Assembly: GCF_001423615.1 (NCBI RefSeq) | Contig: NZ_LMOU01000002.1 | Span: 564,837-628,836 of the forward strand | Source of the DNA: Microbacterium sp. Leaf159 | GTDB taxonomy: Bacteria > Actinomycetota > Actinomycetes > Actinomycetales > Microbacteriaceae | Direction of reading: 5' to 3' | Length of the DNA: 64,000 nucleotides | In this document: in pieces, positions 56,038-64,000 of the stretch | How the letters are laid out: the number at the start of each line of letters is the position of its first letter | How positions within the stretch are numbered: position 1 is the first letter of the stretch | The notes under the pieces: model-generated | The model's database searches: none | What the model saw: the letters and a program-made list of their open reading frames with translations, nothing else | Told to the model about the DNA's origin: nothing | Made by a program: the position numbers and the translations under genes

Positions 56038-57441
56038 ATGTCCCCGAATCCCCAGCGGCGACTGCTCGCCTCCGTGCGCAGGATCCTGCACACCGACCCG
56101 TCGACCGTCGCCCACACCGAGGCCATGCCCGTCATCGACGAGCGCACGGTGCCGCGCGTGCTCGACCTCGCGACCCGCATCGGCGAGTCGATGTTCGCGG
56201 TCGGCGCCTCCGCCCACGAGGTCACGCTCGCCATCACGCGCGTGTGTTCGGCGTACGGGATGCGCGACGTCCAGGTCGACGTCACCTACAACTCGATCAC
56301 CGTCTCGTTCCACCTGAGCGGAGAGGTCTGGCCCGAGACCCTCGTCCGCGTGGTCCGCGTCGCCGCTCCCGACCACGCGAAGCTGCAGCGCGTGCAGGCA
56401 CTCGTCGCCGACATCGACGACGGGCTCGACCTCGAGTCGGCCCGCACCGCGTTCCGCGTGCTCCGACGCGTGCCCTTCCGCTATCAGCAGCCGGTCGTCG
56501 TCGTCGCCCGCGCGCTGCTCGCGGTCGGCGTCAGCATCATGCTCGGCGCCTCGCCGATCATCGTGGGCCTCACCTTCGTCGCCGCACTCTGCGCGGCCCT
56601 GACCCAGGCGGGTCTCGCCAGGGCTCGGGTGCCCCTGTTCTTCAGCCAGATCGCCGGAGGCTTCGTCACCACGGTCGTCGCCGTCGCGGTGACGGCACTC
56701 GGCTCGGCCGGGATCGAGCCGTTCGTCGGCATCCGCCCCTCGATCATCGTGGCCTCGGGCATCGTGCTCATGCTCGCTGGCCTCACGGTGGTCGGCGCGG
56801 CCCAGGATGCGATCGACGGCTTCGCGCTCACGGCGGGCGGTCGCATCCTCGATCTGACAATGCAGACGCTCGGCGTCGTGATCGGCATCCTCGTCGGACT
56901 CGAACTCGGCAGCGTGCTCGGATTCACGATGGGCCTGCCCGACGACCCCGCCCCCTTCGGTCCGCTGCTCAACCAGTTCGCGGGGGCCATCATCATCGCG
57001 GTCGCCGTCGCGGTGTTCAACGGCGCCGGCATCCGGATCATCCTCGTGAGCGCGCTGCTCAGCGCCGTCACGATCGCCGGCTACTCGTTCATGGTCGGCC
57101 TGAACCTGCATCCGGCTGCGGCGAGCGCGATCGGCGCGCTGCTCGCGAGCTTCATCGGCATGCTGATCGCGGTGAACCTCCATGTGCCGTCGGTCGCGGT
57201 GACGACCGCGGCGATCGTGCCGCTCGTGCCCGGTGTCGCGGTGTTCCAGGGGCTCCTCGAGATGATCCACTCCGCGGGTTCCACCGCCGGCGTCGTCGGG
57301 ATCGGCGGATCGCTGGTCGACGCCGTCGTGATCGGCATCGGTCTCGCCTCCGGAGCGTCGCTCGGCCTCTACCTCGGCACGCCCGTGCGCGCGACCCTCA
57401 GCAGCGTCGCGAAGACGCGGGCGCGCGCCGTCCGACGCTGA
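56038..57441 (+). CDS. Threonine/serine exporter family protein (ThrE-like)
   Basis: A 467-residue ThrE-type exporter. An N-terminal soluble domain (VLDLATRIGESMFAVGASAHEVTLAITRV, to about residue 170) precedes ten membrane helices in two blocks, one beginning PVVVVARALLAVGVSIMLGAS. This is the fused architecture of Corynebacterium ThrE, which exports threonine and serine by proton antiport. ATG 56038 is preceded by GGGAG. Converges with the DUF1684 gene at 57448 with a 6-bp gap. Confidence 0.9.
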   Translation: MSPNPQRRLLASVRRILHTDPSTVAHTEAMPVIDERTVPRVLDLATRIGESMFAVGASAHEVTLAITRVCSAYGMRDVQVDVTYNSITVSFHLSGEVWPETLVRVVRVAAPDHAKLQRVQALVADIDDGLDLESARTAFRVLRRVPFRYQQPVVVVARALLAVGVSIMLGASPIIVGLTFVAALCAALTQAGLARARVPLFFSQIAGGFVTTVVAVAVTALGSAGIEPFVGIRPSIIVASGIVLMLAGLTVVGAAQDAIDGFALTAGGRILDLTMQTLGVVIGILVGLELGSVLGFTMGLPDDPAPFGPLLNQFAGAIIIAVAVAVFNGAGIRIILVSALLSAVTIAGYSFMVGLNLHPAAASAIGALLASFIGMLIAVNLHVPSVAVTTAAIVPLVPGVAVFQGLLEMIHSAGSTAGVVGIGGSLVDAVVIGIGLASGASLGLYLGTPVRATLSSVAKTRARAVRR

Positions 57442-57447
57442 GGTCGA

Positions 57448-58083
57448 TCAGGCAGGCCCGCCCGAATACGTCTCCCCCACCGGCACCGCCACCTGCAGCA
57501 CGTTGCCGGGTTGCGCCAGAGGGCAGGCCCACGCCGGGTCGTAGGCGCACGACGGGTTGTACGCGAAGTTGAAGTCGAGCACGATCGTGCCGCGCTCGGC
57601 ATCCGATCCGAGGTCCGCACCCTTGATCGTGTCGATCAGGTAGCGACCACCGCCGTAGGTGCCGCCCGGGCGACCGGCGAGGGCGTCTCGCACCGGGATG
57701 AACAGTCCCCCGCCGTAGGTCGTCAGACGCCAGATGTCGAGCGACCCGGTGTCGGGGATCTCGACCCTGCCGACGCGCTCGAAGGGCACGACCCCGTCGG
57801 TTCCGGTCGCGAAGTCGAAGCCGCCTGGTTCGGCGGGCAGGATCGGCAGCTCGAATCGCCACTGCGGATCGTACGAGGCGATGGGCAGCCCCTCGAACAG
57901 AGCCCTGTCGCCCGGCAGCAGCGGAGTCGCCGGGTGGTGCAGCATCAGGTCGTCGCGCTCGATGCGCCAGAGCTCGTGCGCCTCCTCCGGTGATTCCGCC
58001 TGGCGGACGGCGTCGTAGAGAGCGAACACGCGACGTCGCCAATCGACGACCTCGGCGGCGGTGCGGGCTTTCGTGAGCGTCAT
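57448..58083 (-). CDS. DUF1684 domain-containing protein
   Basis: A 211-residue soluble DUF1684 protein. Hallmarks are W-R near the start (VVDWRRRVFALY), HPATPLL, GGRYLIDTIKGAD, and the C-terminal FAYNPSCAYDPAWACPLAQPGN cluster with paired cysteines, followed by VAVPVGE. Biochemical role unknown; members are widespread in actinobacteria. The start is ATG 58083. Confidence 0.87.
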   Translation of the reverse strand: MTLTKARTAAEVVDWRRRVFALYDAVRQAESPEEAHELWRIERDDLMLHHPATPLLPGDRALFEGLPIASYDPQWRFELPILPAEPGGFDFATGTDGVVPFERVGRVEIPDTGSLDIWRLTTYGGGLFIPVRDALAGRPGGTYGGGRYLIDTIKGADLGSDAERGTIVLDFNFAYNPSCAYDPAWACPLAQPGNVLQVAVPVGETYSGGPA

Positions 58084-58119
58084 GGGGTTCAGGCTACGCG
58101 CCCGGGCCCGCCTGGTCGC

Positions 58120-58464
58120 TCAGGTTCGCGGCCCGAGGGCCGAGGGGTCCGCCTCGCCCGCAGCATCGCCCTTCAGCTCGATCAGGATCGTGTGCGTGGG
58201 CGTGGTCCCGGTGTTCTCCCCCGAATGACGTTGCGCTGCCAGCCACACCACCTGCCCGGTCGTCAGCGCGGTGTCGAAGACCCTGTCGCCCGCGGAGAGC
58301 CGACGAGAGAAGTCACTGAGCGAGACCATGACGCTGTTCGGATGGTCGTGCGGCGTCGTGCGATCGCCCGGCTCGTCGGTGTAGTCGAGCACCCGGACGA
58401 AGTCGTTCTCCCAGAGCGTGCGGTAGTGATCGGGATTCGTCAGGGTGGGATCGTCGGTGACCAT
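58120..58464 (-). CDS. Cupin-domain protein
   Basis: A 114-residue single-domain cupin: DYTDEPGDRTTPHDHPNSVMV gives the first metal motif (H-x-H), and GQVVWLAAQRHSGENTG the second. Related small proteins bind a metal and act as isomerases, oxygenases or sensors; the activity is not deducible. The start is ATG 58464. It lies between DUF1684 and the old yellow enzyme genes, all on the minus strand. Confidence 0.82.
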   Translation of the reverse strand: MVTDDPTLTNPDHYRTLWENDFVRVLDYTDEPGDRTTPHDHPNSVMVSLSDFSRRLSAGDRVFDTALTTGQVVWLAAQRHSGENTGTTPTHTILIELKGDAAGEADPSALGPRT

Positions 58465-58523
58465 GGGCTCACGGTACGCCCGGCGATCCCGCCCCGACAG
58501 GGGGTCTTGCGACCGTCCCGCGC

Positions 58524-59612
58524 TCAGGCCCCGGCGCGCACCGTCTCGAGCGAGGGGTAGTCGGTGTAGCCCTCGGCGGTGCGGCCGTAGAACAGCGCGG
58601 GCCGAGGCTCGTTGAGCTCGGCATCCTGACGCCAGCGCTCGACCAGGTCGGGGTTGGCGATCACGGGGCGGCCGGCGGCGACGGCATCCGCCCATCCGTC
58701 TGCGACGAGGCCCTCGGCCTCTTCCCGGCTCGTGGCGACGCCGAAACCGGAGTTGATGATCAGAGGCGCACCCAGCGTGCGGCGGATGCGCTGCACGAGT
58801 TCGCTCGTCGGCGCGGCGTTGAGGATGTCGACGAAGGCAAGTCCGAGTGGACGGAGCCCTTCGGCGACGGCGAGGTAGGTGGCGAGCGCGTCGGCGTCGT
58901 CCTCTTCGAGGACACCCTGGATGTTGTGCTGCGGCGACAGGCGGATGCTCGTGCGGTCGCCGCCGACTGCTGCGGCGACGGCGGTCGTGACCTCGATGGC
59001 GAACCGCGCACGGTTCTCGGGCGACCCGCCGTACTGGTCATCGCGGACGTTCGACACGGGCGAGAGGAACTCCTGCACGAGGTAGCCGTTGGCCCCGTGC
59101 ACCTCGACGCCGTCGAGACCCGCGGCGATCGCGTTGCGCGCGGCCTGCACGAACTGCTCGACGACCTCGGGGATCTCGTCGAGCGTCAGGGCGTGCGCGA
59201 CCGGCATGTCGACCTTGCCCTCGGGCGTGTGGGTCTGACCGGGAGCCGCGAGCGCGCTCGGTGCCACCACACGGGGCTCTCCGGAGATCGCCGGGTGCGA
59301 GACGCGACCGCCGTGCATGAGCTGCATCACGATCGTGCCGCCCTCTTCGTGCACGGCATCGGCGATGCGACGCCAGCCTTCGATCTGCGCGGGCGTCACG
59401 ATGCCCGGCTGTCCGGGGTACGACTTGCCCTCGGCCGCGGGCCACGTGCCCTCGGTGATGATGAGGCCCTGACCCGCGCGCTGACGGTAGTACTCCACCA
59501 TCGTCTCGGTGGGCACGCCCGCATCGTCTGCACGGGTGCGGGTGAGCGGCGCCATGACGACGCGGTTGGACAGCGGAAGGGCGCCGAAGGCGGCGGGCTC
59601 GTAAAGACTCAC
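58524..59612 (-). CDS. Alkene reductase, old yellow enzyme family
   Basis: A 362-residue FMN-dependent ene-reductase (NemA/OYE type). MAPLTRTRADD binds FMN, the catalytic H-x-x-N pair is in VEVHGANGYL, and NVRDDQYGGSPENRARF is the usual C-terminal signature. It reduces activated C=C bonds of enones, nitro-esters or maleimides with NAD(P)H. The start is ATG 59612. The MarR gene ends 40 bp upstream on the same strand, a common pairing in which MarR senses electrophiles. Confidence 0.93.
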   Translation of the reverse strand: MSLYEPAAFGALPLSNRVVMAPLTRTRADDAGVPTETMVEYYRQRAGQGLIITEGTWPAAEGKSYPGQPGIVTPAQIEGWRRIADAVHEEGGTIVMQLMHGGRVSHPAISGEPRVVAPSALAAPGQTHTPEGKVDMPVAHALTLDEIPEVVEQFVQAARNAIAAGLDGVEVHGANGYLVQEFLSPVSNVRDDQYGGSPENRARFAIEVTTAVAAAVGGDRTSIRLSPQHNIQGVLEEDDADALATYLAVAEGLRPLGLAFVDILNAAPTSELVQRIRRTLGAPLIINSGFGVATSREEAEGLVADGWADAVAAGRPVIANPDLVERWRQDAELNEPRPALFYGRTAEGYTDYPSLETVRAGA

Positions 59613-59652
59613 AGTGAGGGGTAAGGCTCACCGCTCGTCGCGTATTCCCCGA

Positions 59653-60225
59653 TCAGGAAGCGGGCGTCTTGCCGTCCGCGCGATCGGATGCTCCGCCGCC
59701 GAGCTCCGAGAGCATCTCGGCGAAGCGATCGAGGTCTGCCTGCGACCATCGGCCGAGCCGCTCGGCGAGTCTCGCCTCGTAACGCGAGCGAGCCACAGCG
59801 ACGCGTTCCTGCGCCAGCTCCGTGGCGACGAGGACCCGCGCTCGACGATCGTCCGGGTCGCGCACGCTCTCGACGAGGCCCAGCTGTTCGAGCTGCCGCA
59901 CCTGCCGGCTGACGGCGGTCTTGTCTGTCTGCAGGCGTTCGATGATCGCTCCTGCCGAGGTGGCCTTGCCCGTCGCGATCGACGTCAGCACCTGGTATCC
60001 GAGGGGCTGCAGGTCGGGATGCACGGTCTGCGCCGCCTCACGCCAACTCACTCGGATGCGGGCGAAGAGCCGCCCCAGCTCGTGCTCGACCCTGGCCACC
60101 GCCTCGTCGATGTCCGGCACCGCCTCGTCGAGATCCAGCCTCTGTGCGGTCGTGGCGTCCTGGTCGCGTGCATCGGGTGCGTCGGGTCCGGCGTGTTCGT
60201 CGGAAGAGGCGCTCATGCTCGCCAT
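59653..60225 (-). CDS. MarR family regulator, paralogue 1
   Basis: A 190-residue MarR-type winged-helix dimer. The core is GYQVLTSIATGKATSAGAIIERLQTDKTAVSRQVRQLEQLGLVESVRDPDDRRARVLVAT (about residues 80-140), with an acidic N-terminal extension of about 40 residues. It lies directly upstream of the old yellow enzyme gene and likely controls it. The core is clearly related to the second MarR at 62883. A strong terminator separates it from the upstream osmoprotectant operon. Start ATG 60225; 60216 is an alternative. Confidence 0.88.
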   Translation of the reverse strand: MASMSASSDEHAGPDAPDARDQDATTAQRLDLDEAVPDIDEAVARVEHELGRLFARIRVSWREAAQTVHPDLQPLGYQVLTSIATGKATSAGAIIERLQTDKTAVSRQVRQLEQLGLVESVRDPDDRRARVLVATELAQERVAVARSRYEARLAERLGRWSQADLDRFAEMLSELGGGASDRADGKTPAS

Positions 60226-60230
60226 GATAC

Positions 60231-60269
60231 GGCGAAGCCCCGCTGCCGGAGGGACAGCGGGGCTTCGCC
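60231..60269 (-). terminator. Strong hairpin terminator of the osmoprotectant ABC operon
   Basis: A perfect 15-bp stem (GGCGAAGCCCCGCTG at 60231-60245, CAGCGGGGCTTCGCC at 60255-60269) with a 9-base loop, 35 bp beyond the binding-protein stop codon and immediately upstream of the MarR start. It isolates the two transcription units. Confidence 0.88.
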
Positions 60270-60304
60270 CACGCAGATCGCGGATGCGCGATCCGCGGGG
60301 AGAG

Positions 60305-61252
60305 TCACTTGTCGAGCAGCCCCGCGGCGGTGAGCCACTCTTCCGCTGCGGTCGCAGCGGACGCCTTCTCGTCGCCCTCGACCCGTTCGCGCAGATCGAT
60401 CAGGTCATCGGTGGTGAGCTTCGCCGAGATCGCGTTGAGCACCTCTGCGAGCTTGTCGGTGTAGATGTCCTTCGAGAGCAGCGGGATGACGTTCTGCGCC
60501 GAGATCATGTTCTCGGGGTCCTCGAGGACGACGAGATCCTCGGCCTTGATCGCCGGCGAGGTCGTGTAGATGTCCGCGACCTGCACCGTGCCGTCGACGA
60601 GCGCCTGCACCGTGTCGGGTCCGCCGAAGTCCTCGTAGGGGACGAACGTGACCTGTCCGGCGTCCACGCCCACGCCGTAGACGTCGCGGAGGCCCGGGAT
60701 GCCGTATCCGAGCTCGCCGAACTGCGGGTTCGAGGCCAGCGAGAAGGGCTCCAGCGCCTTCAGGTCGCCGATGGCCGTGAGGTCGTTGTCCTCGGCGGTC
60801 TTCTTCGTCACCACATAGGCGTCCTTGTCCTCGGCCTCAGCCGAGTCGAGCACCTGCAGGTCGTCTGCGCCCACGGCATCCGGCAGCGCGGCGTCGACGT
60901 CCTCCGTCGTGCGCTCCTCGTAGGCCGTGTCGTAGTAGGCCAGCAGGTTGCCGTTGTACTCCGGGATGAGGTTGATCGAACCGTCCTGCAGGGCGGGGAT
61001 CGTCTGCTGCCGCGGCCCGATGTTGAACTTGGTGGACACGTCGAAGCCTTCGGCCTCGAGTGCCTGCGCGTAGATCTCACCGAGGATCTCGCTCTCGGGG
61101 AACGCGAAGGACCCCACGATGATGGCGTCGCCCTCGGCGGCGTCACCGCCGGAGGACGTCGGGTCGGCGGTCGCGCAGCCGGCGAGTGCGACGGCGGTGC
61201 CGACGGCGAGCAGGCCGGCGGTCAGCCGGGTGGTACGGGCTCGAGAGGTCAT
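60305..61252 (-). CDS. Osmoprotectant ABC transporter binding lipoprotein (OpuBC/OsmF type)
   Basis: A 315-residue glycine betaine/choline-type binding protein. The signal peptide has a lipobox (ALAGC, cysteine 26). The body shows IIVGSFAFPESEILGEIYAQALEAEGF, TIPALQDGSINLIPEYNGNLLAYY and the LASNPQFGELGYGIPGLRDVYG segment typical of the OpuAC fold. It captures betaine, choline or related quaternary amines outside the cell. The start overlaps the upstream permease stop by four bases (ATGA). Confidence 0.92.
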   Translation of the reverse strand: MTSRARTTRLTAGLLAVGTAVALAGCATADPTSSGGDAAEGDAIIVGSFAFPESEILGEIYAQALEAEGFDVSTKFNIGPRQQTIPALQDGSINLIPEYNGNLLAYYDTAYEERTTEDVDAALPDAVGADDLQVLDSAEAEDKDAYVVTKKTAEDNDLTAIGDLKALEPFSLASNPQFGELGYGIPGLRDVYGVGVDAGQVTFVPYEDFGGPDTVQALVDGTVQVADIYTTSPAIKAEDLVVLEDPENMISAQNVIPLLSKDIYTDKLAEVLNAISAKLTTDDLIDLRERVEGDEKASAATAAEEWLTAAGLLDK

Positions 61253-62019
61253 GCGGGGGTCCTTTCGTCGAGGATCGGAGCCACGTCGGCATCCGATCTG
61301 TGTCGCTGCGAGCTGCGGAGGGGACGCATCGCCTGCCCCCGGGTGCGGGTGAGTCGCTGGAGAAGCGCGAAGACGCCGTCGACGCTCAGCGCGAGGACAG
61401 TCACCAGGAGCGCTCCACCGAGGATCACGGTGTAGTCGTTGAGGCCGATGCCGGAGGAGATGATGCGCCCGAGGCCGCCGAGTCCGACGTACGAGGCGAT
61501 CGTCACCGTCGCGATGACCTGCAGCGTGGCCGAGCGGATGCCGCCGATGATCACCGGCAGTCCGAGGGGGATCTCGACCTTGCGCAGGATCTGCATCTCG
61601 GTCATCCCGATGGAGCGCGCCGCATCGATCGACTCGCGACCGACGCTCTCGAGCCCGGCATAGGCACCGGCGAGCAATGACGGTATCGCCAGCAGGACGA
61701 AGGCGATGACGGAGCCGACGAGGACGGCCGGAGTCGTGCTGAGCCCTGAGCGCAGCACCATGGTGAGGAAGAACAGGAGCCCGAGCGTGGGGAGGGCGCG
61801 CATCGCGCCGGTGAAGCCGATCACGAACTGCCGACCGCGCCCGGTGTGCCCGATGTAGAAGCCGAGCGGCAGGGCGATGAGCATCGCGATGACGAGCGAG
61901 ACGCCCGAGTACAGGAGGTGCTCGACGAGTCGGTCACCGATGGGCAGCGGGCTCTGCGAGCCGGGCACCCAGTTGGCCGGGTCGAAGATCCAGGCGACGG
62001 CGTCGAGGAAGAAGTTCAT
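61249..62019 (-). CDS. Osmoprotectant ABC transporter permease (OpuBD/OsmW type)
   Basis: A 256-residue permease with six helices and the EAA-like loop ESIDAARSIGMTEMQILRKVEIP. It belongs to the OpuB/ProW group (MRALPTLGLLFFL, SYVGLGGLGRIISSGI). The C-terminal tail of about 30 residues is basic and polar. Its start (62019) overlaps the preceding permease by one base, and its stop overlaps the binding-protein start, so the three genes form one operon. Confidence 0.92.
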   Translation of the reverse strand: MNFFLDAVAWIFDPANWVPGSQSPLPIGDRLVEHLLYSGVSLVIAMLIALPLGFYIGHTGRGRQFVIGFTGAMRALPTLGLLFFLTMVLRSGLSTTPAVLVGSVIAFVLLAIPSLLAGAYAGLESVGRESIDAARSIGMTEMQILRKVEIPLGLPVIIGGIRSATLQVIATVTIASYVGLGGLGRIISSGIGLNDYTVILGGALLVTVLALSVDGVFALLQRLTRTRGQAMRPLRSSQRHRSDADVAPILDERTPA

Positions 62020-62762
62020 CAGACACCCGTTCCCGGATGCGGAAGCACTCGACGGATGTCGGCGCTGGCGGCATCGGCATCGGCATCGGCATCGCCGTCA
62101 GTGGGCTCGCCGCGCTGCGCGCGCCCGTCGGCGGTACGGCTCCAGGGCATCAGGAGCCGCCCGATCGCCACCAGGATCAGGTCGAAGACGAGAGCGATGA
62201 GCAGACTCATGACGATCCCGACGACGACCTCCTCGAGGATGCCGCGCTGCTTGCCGTTCTGGAAGAGGTAGCCGAGGTTCTCCGAGCCGATGATCACCCC
62301 CACCGAGACGAGGGCGATGGTCGACACCGAGACGACGCGGAGGCCGGCGATCAGCACCGGACCCGCGAGGGGGAACTCGACACGCCAGAACCGGCCGCTG
62401 CGGGAGAAGCCGATGGCCTTCGCCGAGTCGATGATCGCCCGATCGACCGAGCCGAAGGCATCGGTCGCCGAGCGCAGCATGATCGCGACCGCGTAGATCG
62501 TGAGCGCCACGACCAGGTTCGTGTCATCGAGGATCCTGGTGCCGAGGATGACCGGCAGGATGACGAACAGCGGCAGGGACGGGATCGTGTAGAGCAGGCT
62601 GCCCGTGGTGATGATGAAGGTCCTGGCGACACGATTGCGACTGGCCACCCAGCCCAGGGGCACCGCGATCACGAAGCCGAGGACGATCGGGATGATAGCC
62701 AGACGGACGTGGTTGATCGTCAGATCGAAGATCAGGCCGAGGTTGGAGGCGATCCAGTTCAC
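62019..62762 (-). CDS. Osmoprotectant ABC transporter permease (OpuBB/OsmY type)
   Basis: A 247-residue permease with six helices (LYTIPSLPLFVILPVILG, EAA-like SAKAIGFSRSGRFWRVEFP, VSVGVIIGSENLGYLFQNG). The C-terminal tail includes an Asp-Ala run encoded by a (GCATCG)4 repeat at 62071-62094. I place the start at GTG 62762 (MNWIASNLGLIFDL after formyl-Met decoding); the ORF extends upstream without membrane-protein character. The ATPase normally encoded in this operon is absent: the next gene upstream is a MarR regulator. Confidence 0.9.
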   Translation of the reverse strand: MNWIASNLGLIFDLTINHVRLAIIPIVLGFVIAVPLGWVASRNRVARTFIITTGSLLYTIPSLPLFVILPVILGTRILDDTNLVVALTIYAVAIMLRSATDAFGSVDRAIIDSAKAIGFSRSGRFWRVEFPLAGPVLIAGLRVVSVSTIALVSVGVIIGSENLGYLFQNGKQRGILEEVVVGIVMSLLIALVFDLILVAIGRLLMPWSRTADGRAQRGEPTDGDADADADAASADIRRVLPHPGTGV

Positions 62763-62882
62763 CGAAGCACCGTCCCGTCCGGTCTTGGTACGCCGAATCG
62801 CGCAGCCCAGACTCCGACTGAACCACAGAATATCGCGCTCGACAAGCCGCGACGACACGCGGGGTGATCGGCGGTACCGCGA

Positions 62883-63341
62883 TCAGACCTCGGCGAGGAG
62901 GCGGAAGACCTTCGACGCTGCCTGGATCTCATCGGGGGTGAGTTCGGCGACGACGGTGCGCAGGCGCGAGGCGTGGTCGCGGCGCAGCTCGACGAGCGCG
63001 GCACAGGCGGCCGGTGTCGGCGTCAGCACCCGAAGCCGCCCGTCGCGCGCGTCGGGCCGCGACTCGATCAGCCCCAGCTCCTCGAGCATCCGCACCTGCC
63101 GACTGATGACCGACTTGTCCATCTCGAATCGCTCGGCGAGCTCGTGGGCGTTGGCGGTCTCGGCCCGCTCGATGAAGGTGAGCAGCTTGTAGCCGCCCAC
63201 CTGCAGCTCGGGGTCGATCCGCGCCGCCGACTCCTTCCAGAGCGTCCTGGTCCTCGCGAAGATGAGGTTCAGGTGCGTCTGGAGATCGCCGAGCGCGGTG
63301 TCGACGTCGGGAGACGTCGACACCGCGTCCGTGGTGACCAT
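62883..63341 (-). CDS. MarR family regulator, paralogue 2
   Basis: A 152-residue MarR protein: GYKLLTFIERAETANAHELAERFEMDKSVISRQVRMLEELGLIESRPDARDGRLRVLTPT is the winged helix. It begins 1 bp after the stop of the MFS exporter gene, the usual arrangement for a drug-responsive MarR repressing its exporter. Its core closely resembles that of the MarR at 59653, sharing IFARxR, DK.. SRQVR.LE.LGL.ES and D.RxRVL. Confidence 0.9.
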   Translation of the reverse strand: MVTTDAVSTSPDVDTALGDLQTHLNLIFARTRTLWKESAARIDPELQVGGYKLLTFIERAETANAHELAERFEMDKSVISRQVRMLEELGLIESRPDARDGRLRVLTPTPAACAALVELRRDHASRLRTVVAELTPDEIQAASKVFRLLAEV

Positions 63342-63342
63342 G

Positions 63343-64000
63343 TCAGCGCCTCGAGTCCGGGTCCTCGCGCTCGAGCACGGTCACCGAGTTCGTGTTCGTG
63401 CTCGGCGACGCGGACTCGACGCCCGAGATCCGGATGGTGCCGGTCGACATCGTCGCACCGACCTCTGCCTCGGAGACCTCGATGACCGACTCCTCTGCCT
63501 GCTCGCGCAGCTGCTCGGCGGCGTTCTTGGTCGACAGCGGCTTGTTGCGGATGAACGCGATCGCGATGATGGCGATCACGGCCAGCGGGATGGCGATGAT
63601 GAACGCGTCGGCGATCCCGTGTCCGTACGCACCTTCGACGATCGCGCGGATCGTGTCGGGGAGCTGGGTGACCTTGGGGACGTCACCCGAGGCGAGGTGC
63701 TGCAGAGCGTCGACCTCATCAGGAGTGGTCGGCGTGAATCCCTCGAGCGCGTCGGAGATGTAGTTGCCGACGCTCGTCGAGAGCGACGCACCCATGACCG
63801 TGACGCCGATGGTGCCGGCGATCGTGCGGAAGAAATTCACGTTCGACGAGGCGGCGCCCAGCTGCTGCGGAGCCGTGTCGTTCTGCACGATGAGGGTGAG
63901 GTTCTGCATGACCATGCCGAGGCCCGCGCCGAGGACGAACATGTAGGTCGCCACCAGCGGGAACGGGGTGTCGTAGCGCAGCGTGGCCATGAGCGAGACG
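63343..64000 (-). CDS. MFS exporter, DHA2/MDR type (partial, C-terminal part)
   Basis: The frame stays open through base 64000, so this is the last about 218 residues of a longer protein. The segment LVATYMFVLGAGLGMVMQNLTLIVQNDT, APQQLGAASSNVNFFRTIAGTIGVTVMGASL is characteristic of helices 10-13 of 14-helix multidrug exporters, followed by a large loop and a final helix (IIAIPLAVIAIIAIAFI). A polar cytoplasmic tail of about 65 residues ends the protein. It is co-transcribed with the MarR gene downstream. Confidence 0.9.
   Translation of the reverse strand, partial: VSLMATLRYDTPFPLVATYMFVLGAGLGMVMQNLTLIVQNDTAPQQLGAASSNVNFFRTIAGTIGVTVMGASLSTSVGNYISDALEGFTPTTPDEVDALQHLASGDVPKVTQLPDTIRAIVEGAYGHGIADAFIIAIPLAVIAIIAIAFIRNKPLSTKNAAEQLREQAEESVIEVSEAEVGATMSTGTIRISGVESASPSTNTNSVTVLEREDPDSRR

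Noticed and set aside
1..64000. Mobile elements, prophage, tRNA or rRNA genes
   Set aside because: No transposase, integrase, terminal inverted repeats with target duplications, phage structural genes, cloverleaf or rRNA-like sequence was recognised.

Overview
The window looks like chromosome of a high-G+C actinobacterium of the family Microbacteriaceae, most likely Microbacterium. I base this on the strong G/C third-position bias, frequent GTG starts, the very frequent GGATGCC/GGCATCC heptamer, a DUF222/HNH-type N-terminus, a DUF7882-like protein, a class-E sortase-type LAXTG anchor, and a copy of an intergenic repeat I associate with this family. I saw no rRNA, tRNA, phage, transposon or CRISPR. 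It reads as ordinary but accessory-rich chromosome made of small regulated operons.

Layout. 0-8 kb: the start of an HNH/DUF222 gene beside a noncoding array of about 72-bp repeats, a GNAT/EamA pair, and a 1849-residue wall-anchored DUF11-repeat protein. 8-12 kb: M18 aminopeptidase, an NCS1 permease coupled to an isochorismatase-fold hydrolase, then a metallo-beta-lactamase-fold protein divergent from a TetR gene with two operator-like palindromes between them. 13-18 kb: a heterodimeric ABC exporter whose two ATPase domains are degenerate in complementary ways, and an HSL-type esterase. 17.7-22.6 kb: a TetR/PLP-decarboxylase operon divergent from an agmatine-deiminase-family/amidase operon. 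22.6-27.3 kb: two paralogous small membrane proteins, then a kynurenine operon (tryptophan dioxygenase, amidohydrolase, kynureninase, PaaX-family regulator). 27.2-34 kb: LacI regulator divergent from a CUT1 sugar ABC transporter with a GH3 glycosidase. 34-37 kb: small stress and metal proteins, including FBP-type zinc finger, Csp-like copper protein, CsbD and a Rho-N/DUF7218-like protein. 36.6-45.2 kb: YbdK-type ligase, two MFS exporters, DUF899, a GH114-like lipoprotein, and a TetR/hydrolase pair divergent from an amidase/MFS pair. 45.2-49.7 kb: three coupled membrane-anchored proteins of unknown function, a multi-spanning membrane protein overlapping them antisense, a short binding-protein-like lipoprotein and a frameshifted CDF transporter. 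49.7-55.5 kb: a CYP152-type P450 with OleT-like active-site residues, SRPBCC, CPBP protease, zinc alcohol dehydrogenase and fatty acid desaturase. 55.6-64 kb: DUF7882-like protein, ThrE exporter, DUF1684, cupin, old yellow enzyme, two paralogous MarR regulators and an osmoprotectant ABC operon lacking its ATPase.

Themes. Many genes are coupled by ATGA/GTGA overlaps, and divergent regulator/operon pairs are often separated by visible palindromes. Several gene 3' ends carry short tandem duplications that include the stop codon. The parts I find least explained are the decarboxylase/deiminase/amidase regulon, the 45-48 kb membrane-protein trio with its antisense neighbour, the CYP152 locus, the kyn operon with a repeat inserted in its amidohydrolase, and the GGATGCC heptamer itself.
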